Below, in pieces: positions 1 through 8,573 of a DNA stretch of 34,686 bases. The position numbers and the translations under genes were made by a program. Every line of letters starts with the position of its first letter. The stretch's first letter is position 1. The notes below the pieces were generated by a model. That model had not been told where the DNA came from, searched no databases, and saw only the letters and a program-made list of their open reading frames with translations. The DNA is taken from contig CANNLR010000003.1 of the NCBI GenBank assembly GCA_947505635.1, forward strand, positions 1 through 34,686. The letters run 5' to 3'. Source of the DNA: Chlamydiota bacterium. Its GTDB lineage: Bacteria; Chlamydiota; Chlamydiia; Chlamydiales; Rhabdochlamydiaceae.

Positions 1-67
1 GGGTGAGTAATTTTTCTTGTAGGGTATCTGCGCTTAAAATGCGGACACACCAATCGTGAATTTCCAT
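1..67 (-). CDS. N-terminus of a truncated minus-strand protein (MEIHDWCVRILSADTLQEKLLTP...), unknown or possibly DUF455-like
   Basis: Open frame from ATG (CAT at 65-67) to the window edge; not in the ORF track. Confidence 0.45.
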   Translation of the reverse strand, partial: MEIHDWCVRILSADTLQEKLLT

Positions 68-83
68 AAGAGTCAAAAAAAAA

Positions 84-109
84 GCAAAGAGGGGACAAAC
101 CCTCTTTGC
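84..109 (-). terminator. Rho-independent terminator of the SH3-domain gene
   Basis: GCAAAGAGGG-GACAAA-CCCTCTTTGC, with an A-run at 75-83 (U-run on minus strand). Confidence 0.8.
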
Positions 110-116
110 TTAAGGG

Positions 117-1370
117 TTAATTTTCTACTTCGATAACATAGTATGCTGGGAATGCAAAGTTGTTATTAGGGCGAGGGAACGCAACACAATTTACCTTCTT
201 ACCAACAAAGTCTTGTAGGTTTATTTTCGTGCTATATACATAGCCAACAGGTAAGCCGTCTTGTTTTATAAAATAATCGCCTGGTTTAGATTTAACAGGA
301 GCTAAGTAAGGCTCTAGAATGCCGGAGATCTTAGCAGCAGCAAGCTTTTGATCTTCATAATACTCATTCATATCACGACTGTCGTTAACGTTAACCCAGC
401 TTAAGTATAAAGCTTCTTCTACAGGAGCCCATAGCTTCATTTTATCAGTAGCTTCTATCATAGGTTCTTTTTTGACTGCTGTGGCTAGAGCTTCTTCTTC
501 ATAGGTCTTACTTTCTAGATAGGAAATCCTTTTATCTAAGAACTGCTCTTGTACTTTGACGAGTAATTCTTGAGCTTGTTCGATGAGTTCTGGGAATTCC
601 GTGTATTCTTGCGTTATTGTCTGAAAGTTATGATTCATCTTATCAAAGTCAATATTGGGAAAACTTTTTTGGATTTCATTTTCTGCAAATTGCTTAGCTA
701 GGACAAGGTCTTGAGTAGCTTTTTTATACTTTGTTTCATAAGAGAGCTTAACTTCAGGACCTCCCAAATTTTCTACATAGTTTTTTGCTATATAGAACTG
801 AACTGTGGAAGGGGGGGTGATTTCGAGCCATTTATTGCTAGAAGCGCAAATGGTTCCTTCTACATGATCTCCTGAGTTTAGATGCGCTAGGATAGGAGCT
901 TCTGTGTTAGGCTCTAAGCGCACATTAACACGGTTACCCTCTATTTGATTATCTAAAACAAAGCTTCTAAATACATAGGCCTTAAGATCACTAGTTGGCG
1001 TAACAGCCCAAAAGTCATCCAATTCTCCAGTAACGAGTAAAAGAGCTCCTTTTTCTAGTTCTTTAACAACGGGGCTATCTGTGTTAGGTTGTAGCCTCAA
1101 ACGTACTTTGTTTTTCTTCACCTTGCCGGTAAAGGCAGGGACAGGAGTTTTAACTTTTATTTTTTCGATAACAGGCTGCTGAACGACAGGCTGCTCAACA
1201 ATAGACTGTATAGAAGGTTCTTCGGGTAAAAGAAGAGTTTGTTCGGGAAAGGGCTGAGCAAAAATAGACTCAGAATTCATATCAGATAGGTCTCCTGGAT
1301 TGTCTCCAAGTAATGCCGTAGAATGAATGATAAATACTGAAGTGCAGAGTAAACTTGCTTGTTTAAACAT
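117..1370 (-). CDS. Secreted protein with two bacterial SH3-like repeats; probable homolog of the chlamydial CT017/Ctad1-type invasin
   Basis: Signal-peptide-like N-terminus; two repeats (KVRLRLQPNTDSPVVKELEKG and RVNVRLEPNTEAPILAHLNSG); adjacent to phoH. Confidence 0.7.
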   Translation of the reverse strand: MFKQASLLCTSVFIIHSTALLGDNPGDLSDMNSESIFAQPFPEQTLLLPEEPSIQSIVEQPVVQQPVIEKIKVKTPVPAFTGKVKKNKVRLRLQPNTDSPVVKELEKGALLLVTGELDDFWAVTPTSDLKAYVFRSFVLDNQIEGNRVNVRLEPNTEAPILAHLNSGDHVEGTICASSNKWLEITPPSTVQFYIAKNYVENLGGPEVKLSYETKYKKATQDLVLAKQFAENEIQKSFPNIDFDKMNHNFQTITQEYTEFPELIEQAQELLVKVQEQFLDKRISYLESKTYEEEALATAVKKEPMIEATDKMKLWAPVEEALYLSWVNVNDSRDMNEYYEDQKLAAAKISGILEPYLAPVKSKPGDYFIKQDGLPVGYVYSTKINLQDFVGKKVNCVAFPRPNNNFAFPAYYVIEVEN

Positions 1371-1546
1371 GATGATTGAACCTCCTGAGGCCTAAAAGTT
1401 TCTCGTATTTAATTATCTGAAGTTTCATTCTAGGGTTTATGCTTTTTTTACACCAATGATTTTTTTTGTAAAATAAGATATGTCTTTGGTATTAACTCGG
1501 CAATACCATCGAAATAACTCGTTAGTGCTTTTTTTACACATAAAAA

Positions 1547-1570
1547 AACCTATGCAAAAATGCATAGGTT
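1547..1570 (-). terminator. Hairpin terminator downstream of a degraded minus-strand gene
   Basis: AACCTATGCA-AAAA-TGCATAGGTT perfect 10-bp stem, with an A7 run on its left (U-run on minus strand). Confidence 0.75.
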
Positions 1571-1599
1571 GAGGTTCTTCTTCTTTAATCTTACGAAGG

Positions 1600-1915
1600 T
1601 TAGCTTCTTTCAAGTTTGTCTACACGATCTTCAAGTTGTCTTAAATATAATTCTATTTTACCGTTCTTAGCGCTGTGATTGCGAAATTCTGTGCAGAACT
1701 TTTCGGTAGACAAGGAGCTGTTTTCTAGAGCTTCAATTCTTTCAGTAAGGTGATTTAGTGGGTTGATGACCTCATTAAATTAGAGCTCGCTCGATAGAAA
1801 AGGCTCCATTTGTTAGCTGTGTTAATGTGTTCGTATTAAGCGAGTTGATAATTTTTTAGAAAAAGATTGTATGTTATCTTGATTCTGATATGCTCCCGAA
1901 TTGGTCCGATGGAAT
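1600..1915 (-). pseudogene. Frameshifted remnant of a coiled-coil protein gene
   Basis: Segments ...NQDNIQSFSKK / IINSLNTNTLTQLTNGAFSIERAL / FNEVINPLNHLTERIEALENSSLSTEKFCTEFRNHSAKNGKIELYLRQLEDRVDKLERS* join with about two 1-nt frameshifts; no start codon; followed by a terminator. Confidence 0.5.
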
Positions 1916-1967
1916 GTAGTGTGTCTTTTTTTAGGTAGAAATATTTTATTATAGTAAGGAGACTTTC

Positions 1968-3281
1968 ATGACGCGAAAAACTATTGTGATAGACACGAAC
2001 GTGCTATTACATGACCCTGATGCTATTCGTAAATTTAAGGATAACGATGTTGTTATTCCTTTAGGTGTTTTAGAAGAGTTAGATGGCATGAAAAAGCTTT
2101 CAGATGACTTAGGTAAGAACTCTAGGTATGTGATTCGTTATATAGATTCATTAAAAGAGAGTAAACAGGGGACTTTGCACTCAGGCGTTCCTATAGAAAA
2201 TGGAGGCACGGTTCGTATTCATGTAGATAATCGATCTATAGAAAAAAAACCTTTTCCTCTTCCTATGGACCGTAATACAAATCGGATTCTTCTAGCCGCT
2301 TATCAAATAAAAGAGATGGGGCAAGATGTTGTATTAGTTTCTAAAGACTTTGTCATGAGAGTTAAATCAGAAGCTATCGGTATTGAAGCGCAAGATTATG
2401 AAAATCTTAAGGAATCTTATGCGGGGATGTATCGTGGATATAGGAAGCTTGAAGTTCCTAAGCGCGATATTGATCTTTTTTACAAAGATGGCTTTGTAGC
2501 AACAGATATGGAAGGGTTAGCTCCTAATGAGTATTGTCACCTTGTATCTGTTGAGCAGTCTTCTGCTGTTGTAAAATATAATCCTGTCTTAAAAAGGTTT
2601 GATCCTCTTATTAAAGTTCCTCGAGATATTTGGGGGATAGTGCCCTTGAATGTGGAACAAAAATGTGCTTTAGACCTTTTATTGAGAGATGACATCAAGC
2701 TTGTGTCTTTGATCGGGCAAGCAGGGACAGGGAAGACCCTTTTAGCCCTGGCTGCAGGCTTGAAGAAAACGTTTGATGAGCCTGTTTATAATCGTATTCT
2801 TGTTAGTCGTCCTATTATGCCTCTTGGGAAAGATATTGGATATCTTCCAGGGACTAAGGAAGAGAAACTGTTTCACTGGATGCAGCCTATTTATGATAAC
2901 TTAGAGTTCTTATGTCAGTCTACAGGAGGTCCAGCTAGTGGTGCTGAGACGCAAAAGTGGATTATGGAAAGTAAAAAAATTGAAATGGAAGCGGTAACCT
3001 ACATTAGGGGAAGAACACTTCCTAAGATGTTTATCATTATTGATGAAGCGCAAAACTTGACGCCTCATGAAGTGAAGACAATCATTTCAAGAGCGGGAAA
3101 GGGGACGAAAGTTGTTTTAACAGGGGATCCGACACAGATAGACAATCCGTATTTGGATAAGGATTCAAATGCTCTTACATTTACGGTGAGTAAATTTAAG
3201 AACTATCCTATTTTTGGTCATATTTTCTTGGAAAAAACAGAGCGTTCAGAGCTTGCTGCTCTTGCTGCAGACATTTTATAA
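1968..3281 (+). CDS. phoH: PhoH-family protein with N-terminal PIN domain
   Basis: VIDTNVLLHDPDAI (PIN); GQAGTGKTLLALAAG Walker A; FIIIDEAQNLTPHEVKTIISRAG; upstream AAGGAG. Confidence 0.9.
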   Translation: MTRKTIVIDTNVLLHDPDAIRKFKDNDVVIPLGVLEELDGMKKLSDDLGKNSRYVIRYIDSLKESKQGTLHSGVPIENGGTVRIHVDNRSIEKKPFPLPMDRNTNRILLAAYQIKEMGQDVVLVSKDFVMRVKSEAIGIEAQDYENLKESYAGMYRGYRKLEVPKRDIDLFYKDGFVATDMEGLAPNEYCHLVSVEQSSAVVKYNPVLKRFDPLIKVPRDIWGIVPLNVEQKCALDLLLRDDIKLVSLIGQAGTGKTLLALAAGLKKTFDEPVYNRILVSRPIMPLGKDIGYLPGTKEEKLFHWMQPIYDNLEFLCQSTGGPASGAETQKWIMESKKIEMEAVTYIRGRTLPKMFIIIDEAQNLTPHEVKTIISRAGKGTKVVLTGDPTQIDNPYLDKDSNALTFTVSKFKNYPIFGHIFLEKTERSELAALAADIL

Positions 3282-3292
3282 GATTAAAAAAA

Positions 3293-3317
3293 AGCCCTCT
3301 TAAAACTTAAGAGGGCT
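3293..3317. terminator. Bidirectional terminator between convergent phoH and pnp
   Basis: AGCCCTCTTAA-AAC-TTAAGAGGGCT flanked by A-run and T-run. Confidence 0.85.
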
Positions 3318-3327
3318 TTTTGTTGTT

Positions 3328-5436
3328 TTAGCTTGGCATTGGGAGCGTTGCTCTAAGGCTAAGTTTAATTTGTCCTCTTTCGTTGACATCTAAAACTTTC
3401 ACATTAATTTTATCTCCTTCTTTTACCACATCTGTTACATTTTGCACCCTGTGGTGAGCAAGTTCAGAGATGTGACATAGACCTTCTTTACCCATGATTT
3501 CAACAAAGGCTCCAAAGGCTGTTATGGAGACAACTTTTCCTGCATAGACTTTACCAACTTCTACTTCTGATGTGAGATTAAGAATGATCTCTTTAGCTTT
3601 TTGCATCGATTCCGGATTAGTGGAAGAAATACTGATAAGCCCGCTATCATTAATGTCAATCTGCGCACCTGTTGTTTCGATAATGGCTCTAATTTGCTTT
3701 CCAGCAGGCCCAATTACGATACCAATCTTACTAGGCTTGATTTGCATAGTTTCTATTCTAGGCGCATAGCAAGAAAGTTGAGATTTAGTTTGAGGACAAG
3801 CTTCTAGCATCTTACTTAAGATGTGGAGTCTTCCCTGTCTAGCTTGTGCTAAAGCAACTTTCATAATTTCGAAAGTGATCCCTTCGATTTTGATGTCTAA
3901 TTGGAAGGCTGTGATTCCATGATCACTTCCTGCTACTTTAAAGTCCATGTCTCCTAGAGCATCTTCAGCTCCTAGGATATCGGATAGGATGACATATTCA
4001 GATCCTTCTAAAATAAGACCCATAGCAATACCTGCAATAGGATGCTTAATAGGAATTCCAGCATCCATCATAGATAGACATCCACCGCATACAGAAGCCA
4101 TAGAAGAAGAACCATTACATTCTGTAATATTAGATTCTACTCTCACAACATAAGGGAACTGTTCTTGACTTGGCATGGTTTTAGCAAGGGCTCTTTCGGC
4201 TAACTTTCCATGACCTACTTCACGTCGTCCAGGAGCTCCTAGTCTACCAACTTCTCCTACAGAGTAAGGAGGGAAGGAGTACTGTAGATAGAATTTGCGA
4301 TGCCCATCGCCATCTAAGTCTTCGTAGCGAACGGCCATAGTTTCTCCGCCAAGAGTAGTAACAGCAAGAGATTGTGTTTCACCTCTTGTGAAAAGGGAGC
4401 TACCATGTGTTCTTGGAAGAAGAGATTGTTCGATTGAAATCTTACGGATTTGATCAGAGGTGCGTCCATCTAGACGTTTTTTGTCTTTTAGGATCATCGT
4501 TCTCATGATGTCAGCTTGTACTTTTTTGATAGTAGCGCCAAGTTCAGAAGTTGTATAAAGAGGCTCTTTATCTTTAGCAAAATAAATAGCTTGGATTTCT
4601 TCTGTTATAAGTGCTAGAGCATCTTCTCTTGGGTGTTTTTCTTTTAAAGCAAAAGCTTCAGAGAGTTTTTTGTTGAAATTTGTTTTAATTTCTTCTTCAA
4701 GAGTTTTAGGAAGTGTTCGAATTGTGCTTCTATTTTTTGTTTTTCCAATCTGTTTTTGCCATTCATTTAGCTTTTGGCAAATGATCTTGATCGCTTCATG
4801 ACCTGTTGAGATGGCTTCTAAGATTTGCTCTTCTGTGAGGAAGTCTGCATATCCTTCAATCATCAAGATAGCATCTTCAGAACCTGCAATCATAAGATCA
4901 AGCTTAGATTGTTTTTGCTCTTCCACTGTAGGGTTGATGACGAAACGATCTTGAATCAAGCCAACGCGCACAGCAGCAACAGGCTTAATGAAAGGAATGT
5001 CAGACAAAACAAGGGCTGCAGAAGCTGCGCAGATAGCTAAGGCATCAGGAGAGTTAACTCCGTCATAGGAGAAGACAAAAGACAAAACTTGTACTTCGTT
5101 GAAGTAGCCTTCTTCGAAAAGAGGACGTAACGGACGATCTATTAGTCTAGAGATCAGAGTTTCTCTTTCTGTAGGTCTTCCTTCTCTTTTAATGAATCCA
5201 CCTAGTGTTTTTCCAGAAGAAGAAAATTTTTCTTGGTAGTCAACTTTTAAAGGGAGAAAATCGATGTTTTCTACTGCTTTAGAAGAGGAACAGACTGTTG
5301 TAAGTAAAATGGTGTCTCCGCAACGAAGGGTGACGGCTGCGTTAGCTTGCTTGGCGATTTTCCCTGTTTCGAGAATAATAGTTTTTCCATCGACTGGGAT
5401 GTGTATTTGGTGGATCTCGTTTTGAGTATCTTTCAT
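3328..5436 (-). CDS. pnp: Polyribonucleotide nucleotidyltransferase
   Basis: RNase PH domains, GRREVGHG, KH motif (IGPAGKQIRAIIETTGA), C-terminal S1 domain. Confidence 0.97.
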   Translation of the reverse strand: MKDTQNEIHQIHIPVDGKTIILETGKIAKQANAAVTLRCGDTILLTTVCSSSKAVENIDFLPLKVDYQEKFSSSGKTLGGFIKREGRPTERETLISRLIDRPLRPLFEEGYFNEVQVLSFVFSYDGVNSPDALAICAASAALVLSDIPFIKPVAAVRVGLIQDRFVINPTVEEQKQSKLDLMIAGSEDAILMIEGYADFLTEEQILEAISTGHEAIKIICQKLNEWQKQIGKTKNRSTIRTLPKTLEEEIKTNFNKKLSEAFALKEKHPREDALALITEEIQAIYFAKDKEPLYTTSELGATIKKVQADIMRTMILKDKKRLDGRTSDQIRKISIEQSLLPRTHGSSLFTRGETQSLAVTTLGGETMAVRYEDLDGDGHRKFYLQYSFPPYSVGEVGRLGAPGRREVGHGKLAERALAKTMPSQEQFPYVVRVESNITECNGSSSMASVCGGCLSMMDAGIPIKHPIAGIAMGLILEGSEYVILSDILGAEDALGDMDFKVAGSDHGITAFQLDIKIEGITFEIMKVALAQARQGRLHILSKMLEACPQTKSQLSCYAPRIETMQIKPSKIGIVIGPAGKQIRAIIETTGAQIDINDSGLISISSTNPESMQKAKEIILNLTSEVEVGKVYAGKVVSITAFGAFVEIMGKEGLCHISELAHHRVQNVTDVVKEGDKINVKVLDVNERGQIKLSLRATLPMPS

Positions 5437-5483
5437 GATTTTTCCTAAGTAATGATGATATTATGTGTAGAGAGATGAATTGA

Positions 5484-5521
5484 CCATTTAGCAGCAGAAG
5501 AAATCTTCAGCCACTAAATGG
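5484..5521 (-). promoter_or_regulatory. Stem-loop in the rpsO-pnp intergenic / pnp 5' leader
   Basis: CCATTTAG...CTAAATGG outer stem, inner GAAG-AAAT-CTTC stem. Confidence 0.5.
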
Positions 5522-5580
5522 ACCTTTCATCCCTTAAACGGTGGGGAGTATAGCAGAAGTTATGAGAAATGCAAAAGAAA

Positions 5581-5620
5581 AACCCACTTACCTTGGCCAG
5601 TAGCAAAGATTAAGTGGGTT
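5581..5620 (-). terminator. Hairpin downstream of rpsO
   Basis: AACCCACTTA ... TAAGTGGGTT inverted repeat just after the rpsO stop. Confidence 0.6.
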
Positions 5621-5630
5621 TTTTGTAAAA

Positions 5631-5900
5631 TTATTTTCTGAGATTGAGTCTGACAATCAAGTTCTGGTATCTTTTCGTGTCTGTAGAATTAAGATAGTCA
5701 AGAAGCTTTCTTCTTTGGCCTACTAACTTAATCAAAGACAGTCTGGATCCATGATCCTTGGGTGCAGCTTTTAGGTGCTCTGTCAATTCTGTGATTCTTT
5801 CTGTCAGGATTGCAATTTGAACATCTGCGGATCCGGTATCTTTTTCGTGTAATTGAAATTTTTTTGTAATTTCTTCCTTAGTACCCTTATCTAAAGACAT
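5631..5900 (-). CDS. rpsO: 30S ribosomal protein S15
   Basis: [24 protein letters not shown]...[12 protein letters not shown]. Confidence 0.97.
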   Translation of the reverse strand: MSLDKGTKEEITKKFQLHEKDTGSADVQIAILTERITELTEHLKAAPKDHGSRLSLIKLVGQRRKLLDYLNSTDTKRYQNLIVRLNLRK

Positions 5901-6090
5901 CTTTTTTCCCCGTATTGAGAGTTTAGAAGGTAGACAAATTTAAAAATAAAAACGTAAAACATTTGAAAATAGTATAGCTTAGGCATGCATAAATGAGCAA
6001 ATAAAATATCCTACTTGCTATTCGTTGCGCAGACTGCTACAGTTTCTCTGACTCAAATTGTAACATAATTGAATTTAAAGGTGAATAACT

Positions 6091-6765
6091 ATGATTGCGG
6101 AATCTACATATAGCAGGAAGTTTACTCTTTTAGAGTGCTTTTCTGAAGAAATTTTTAATTGTATTAAAAAAGAAATTAAGAGGGAAATATCGACGAAAGG
6201 CTCTCCTTTACAAAGAAAGCTCGGCATTCAGTCTGTTAAAGAGACTCAAGCGATGAATGAGCTATTTTTAAAAAATATAGTTGTCGAAAAAGATGAGGAA
6301 CTGGGAGAGTGGGTAGCATCAGCTTGGATTAATCGTCATGGAGAGATCTTTCAATGTTTTCATGAGCATTTGATAAAAATTTCTTCAAATTATGAAGAAT
6401 TAACCGAGATTCCTGCTGCTGCAGAAAGCTCTTTAATCCAAGAGTCTATCGCTAAATTTGGCGCTTTAAATGTTTATATTTTCTCTATTTTAAATTCTGT
6501 TGTTATTTCTCTGAAAAAAATGGAAGAACTTAAAGTTTTAGCTCAAAAAGAAGTTGAAAATAAAAAAGAAGAAAAAGAAGTTGTTCCTGCAGTTTCTGTA
6601 GAAGAGTTGCAAAAGAAGTTTGAAGAACAAATGCAAAAAGTTTTAGAAAAGCAGGAAAAAAGAATTTTAGGAATCACAGAAAGACATCAGATGGAAGTTG
6701 CGGGTTATAGAAAGCAAATTAGCCAGCTGCAGAAAAAACTTGAGAGTTTTTCTTGCGGAGTCTAG
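6091..6765 (+). CDS. Hypothetical coiled-coil-rich protein
   Basis: 224-aa ORF, K/E-rich C-terminal half, directly upstream of tadA. Confidence 0.7.
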   Translation: MIAESTYSRKFTLLECFSEEIFNCIKKEIKREISTKGSPLQRKLGIQSVKETQAMNELFLKNIVVEKDEELGEWVASAWINRHGEIFQCFHEHLIKISSNYEELTEIPAAAESSLIQESIAKFGALNVYIFSILNSVVISLKKMEELKVLAQKEVENKKEEKEVVPAVSVEELQKKFEEQMQKVLEKQEKRILGITERHQMEVAGYRKQISQLQKKLESFSCGV

Positions 6766-6770
6766 ACGAA

Positions 6771-7229
6771 ATGTTTATGCAAGAAGCTCTTTTAGAGGCG
6801 AAAAAAGCCTTTAATGAAGAGGAGGTTCCTGTAGGAGCGATCGCCGTGTTTCAAGGAAATATTATAGCAAGAGCTTATAATCAGGTGGAGAGGTTGCAAG
6901 ATGCCTCTGCTCATGCAGAGCTGCTTTGCCTTAGGCAGGCAGCTTCTTTTTTGAAAAATTGGAGGCTTTTGGAAGTCACCTTATATACTACTTTAGAGCC
7001 CTGTACTCTTTGTTTAGGGGCTCTTTTGTCTTTTCGGGTTAAGAGGCTCGTTTGGGGGGCTCCCGACATTAGGCAAGGGGCTGATGGGAGTTGGATTTCT
7101 CTTTTATCTACACCTCATCCTATGCATACTCTGGAGGTAACTAAAGGGATTCTACCCGAACTATCTGCTCAGTTAATGAAAGAATTTTTTGTTAAAAAAA
7201 GGAGGCAGAAGAATGGAGAAGATAATTGA
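6771..7229 (+). CDS. tadA: tRNA-specific adenosine deaminase
   Basis: HAE, NWRL and TLEPCTLC motifs; ATG 6771 preferred over the upstream alternative start in the ORF track. Confidence 0.92.
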   Translation: MFMQEALLEAKKAFNEEEVPVGAIAVFQGNIIARAYNQVERLQDASAHAELLCLRQAASFLKNWRLLEVTLYTTLEPCTLCLGALLSFRVKRLVWGAPDIRQGADGSWISLLSTPHPMHTLEVTKGILPELSAQLMKEFFVKKRRQKNGEDN

Positions 7230-7416
7230 GGAGCTTATTGCTCAGCAAAAAAAACGACTTTTGCGCTCTGCTCAAGAGATTATGCCTCGTATTATAGAAG
7301 ATGACCTACTGCAGCCTAATGATTTTCCTCTTTTAGAAAACAACCCTTACTTTCGTTATGAGGAAGGGGTTCTTGAAGGTCTTTTGACGGCTCGAATGGC
7401 TTATCTTGCAAGATAA
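7213..7416 (+). CDS. Small conserved hypothetical downstream of tadA
   Basis: ATG 7213 preceded by GGAGG; overlaps the tadA 3' end; MEKIIEELIAQQKKRLLRSAQEIMPRIIEDDLLQPNDFP. Confidence 0.6.
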   Translation: MEKIIEELIAQQKKRLLRSAQEIMPRIIEDDLLQPNDFPLLENNPYFRYEEGVLEGLLTARMAYLAR

Positions 7417-7578
7417 GCCCTCTTGTTCTTTTCGTGTAACTAATTTATTTTATGTCGCATTACGTTACTAAATTATTGTATTTATTTATTTATTCGTGTT
7501 ATCATATTGCTGAAATTATTTTTTATAATTGATTAAATTAAACTAACTTTATTTAAAATATAACAAAGGTTTTTAACT

Positions 7579-8070
7579 ATGAATAATTTGTCTACTTCAA
7601 GTAGTCCAGCTGTGCGATGGGAGAGTCCTTACGGTATTTTTTCAAGAGGAGGTTCACCTTCTGAGAATCTGTCAACGGATGAAATTGTAAAGCAGCAAAT
7701 GGCTAAATTTGCAGAATATACAGCAAAAGAAGAAAGTTCTAAAAGTCCGACTTGTATAGACTATCGACACACTCCATCTTCTGCAGAAAGATCTAAGGTT
7801 AAGGTAGAAGGGCGCGTAGCTCCGTCCCCAACAGTGCCTTCTTCTGATTGGACGGCGCCCTCCCCTAGCCAAAGAATGAGTGGAACCTTATCCCTAACTG
7901 CTGGCTCTTTTGTTCCTGTTTCACCTTCTCGAGAAGTTGTTGATAAGGCTAAAGTTGAAGCGCTAATGGATAAATTTGCAAAATACACAGCAAAAGAGGA
8001 AGGTCTTGAGGGCGGGGCTTCCTTGCTTAAAAGATCTTTTTCTGTAGCTAACATAAATTCTAATCCATAG
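7579..8070 (+). CDS. Orphan Ser/Pro-rich protein with internal motif duplication
   Basis: MAKFAEYTAKEE and MDKFAKYTAKEE repeated; AT-rich upstream region; hairpin plus T-run downstream. Confidence 0.65.
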   Translation: MNNLSTSSSPAVRWESPYGIFSRGGSPSENLSTDEIVKQQMAKFAEYTAKEESSKSPTCIDYRHTPSSAERSKVKVEGRVAPSPTVPSSDWTAPSPSQRMSGTLSLTAGSFVPVSPSREVVDKAKVEALMDKFAKYTAKEEGLEGGASLLKRSFSVANINSNP

Positions 8071-8080
8071 TATTTTAGTT

Positions 8081-8127
8081 TTCTGGCCTGGTGTTTTTAA
8101 GCGAAATGTTAGGTCAGGAAGTTTTTT
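8081..8127 (+). terminator. Terminator of the orphan gene
   Basis: TTCTGGCCT ... AGGTCAGGAA stem (one G-U, one bulge) followed by GTTTTTTT. Confidence 0.6.
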
Positions 8128-8377
8128 TGTTTTTTTTACTGAGATTTATGACGTAGTTCTTGTTTTACAGGGAATCTATGTAAGATGGCATCAAAATACT
8201 TGTGATTAAAGAGGAAATATTGTTTACTGTCTCTTTAGAATTAATGGATTTTTTGTAAGAGTTATAGGAGTCAACTACCTCCCCCTGAAGGATTAGTCTT
8301 AGTTTGAAACAACCGAGATGGAGTTGATGATCTAAGTTTTGAGTAATCAAAGCTACAATAGAAGCGAATATATAGGT

Positions 8378-8554
8378 GTTTTAAGGGGTTAATCCAGTCT
8401 TAAAACTACATTAAAAACCGCTGTATAACTTTTAGTCTGGAAAAGATCACCCGGGCAACCGGAGATTGCAGGTAACTGCTAGGGGGAGCAATTCCCCATT
8501 TTTTTAACAATTTAATAGAGGAGCAGCGCTTCCTATCCGTCCTGAAGGACAGGA
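8378..8554 (+). ncRNA. Candidate structured leader/attenuator upstream of rpmE
   Basis: GTTTTAAG/CTTAAAAC stem 8378-8406; CCGG-GCAA-CCGG 8451-8462; GCAG-GTAA-CTGC 8468-8479; GGGGGA-GCAA-TTCCCC 8482-8497 followed by T7; then TCCT/GTCC-TGAA-GGAC/AGGA 8531-8554. Confidence 0.6.
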
Positions 8555-8573
8555 TTTTCGCGTTGTCAAAAAG

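Noticed and set aside
3572-5040. Plus-strand ORFs at 3572, 3601, 3947 and 4825
   Set aside because: Antisense shadows of pnp
7672-8054. Minus-strand ORFs overlapping the orphan gene
   Set aside because: The plus frame has the internal protein-level repeat and a downstream terminator; antisense frames have neither
8430-8500. Possible RNase P RNA, tmRNA or SRP RNA because of motifs such as CAGGTAAC...GGGGG..CCCC
   Set aside because: The conserved 5' and 3' core sequences of RNase P, the tRNA-like end of tmRNA and the SRP domain IV loop are not present
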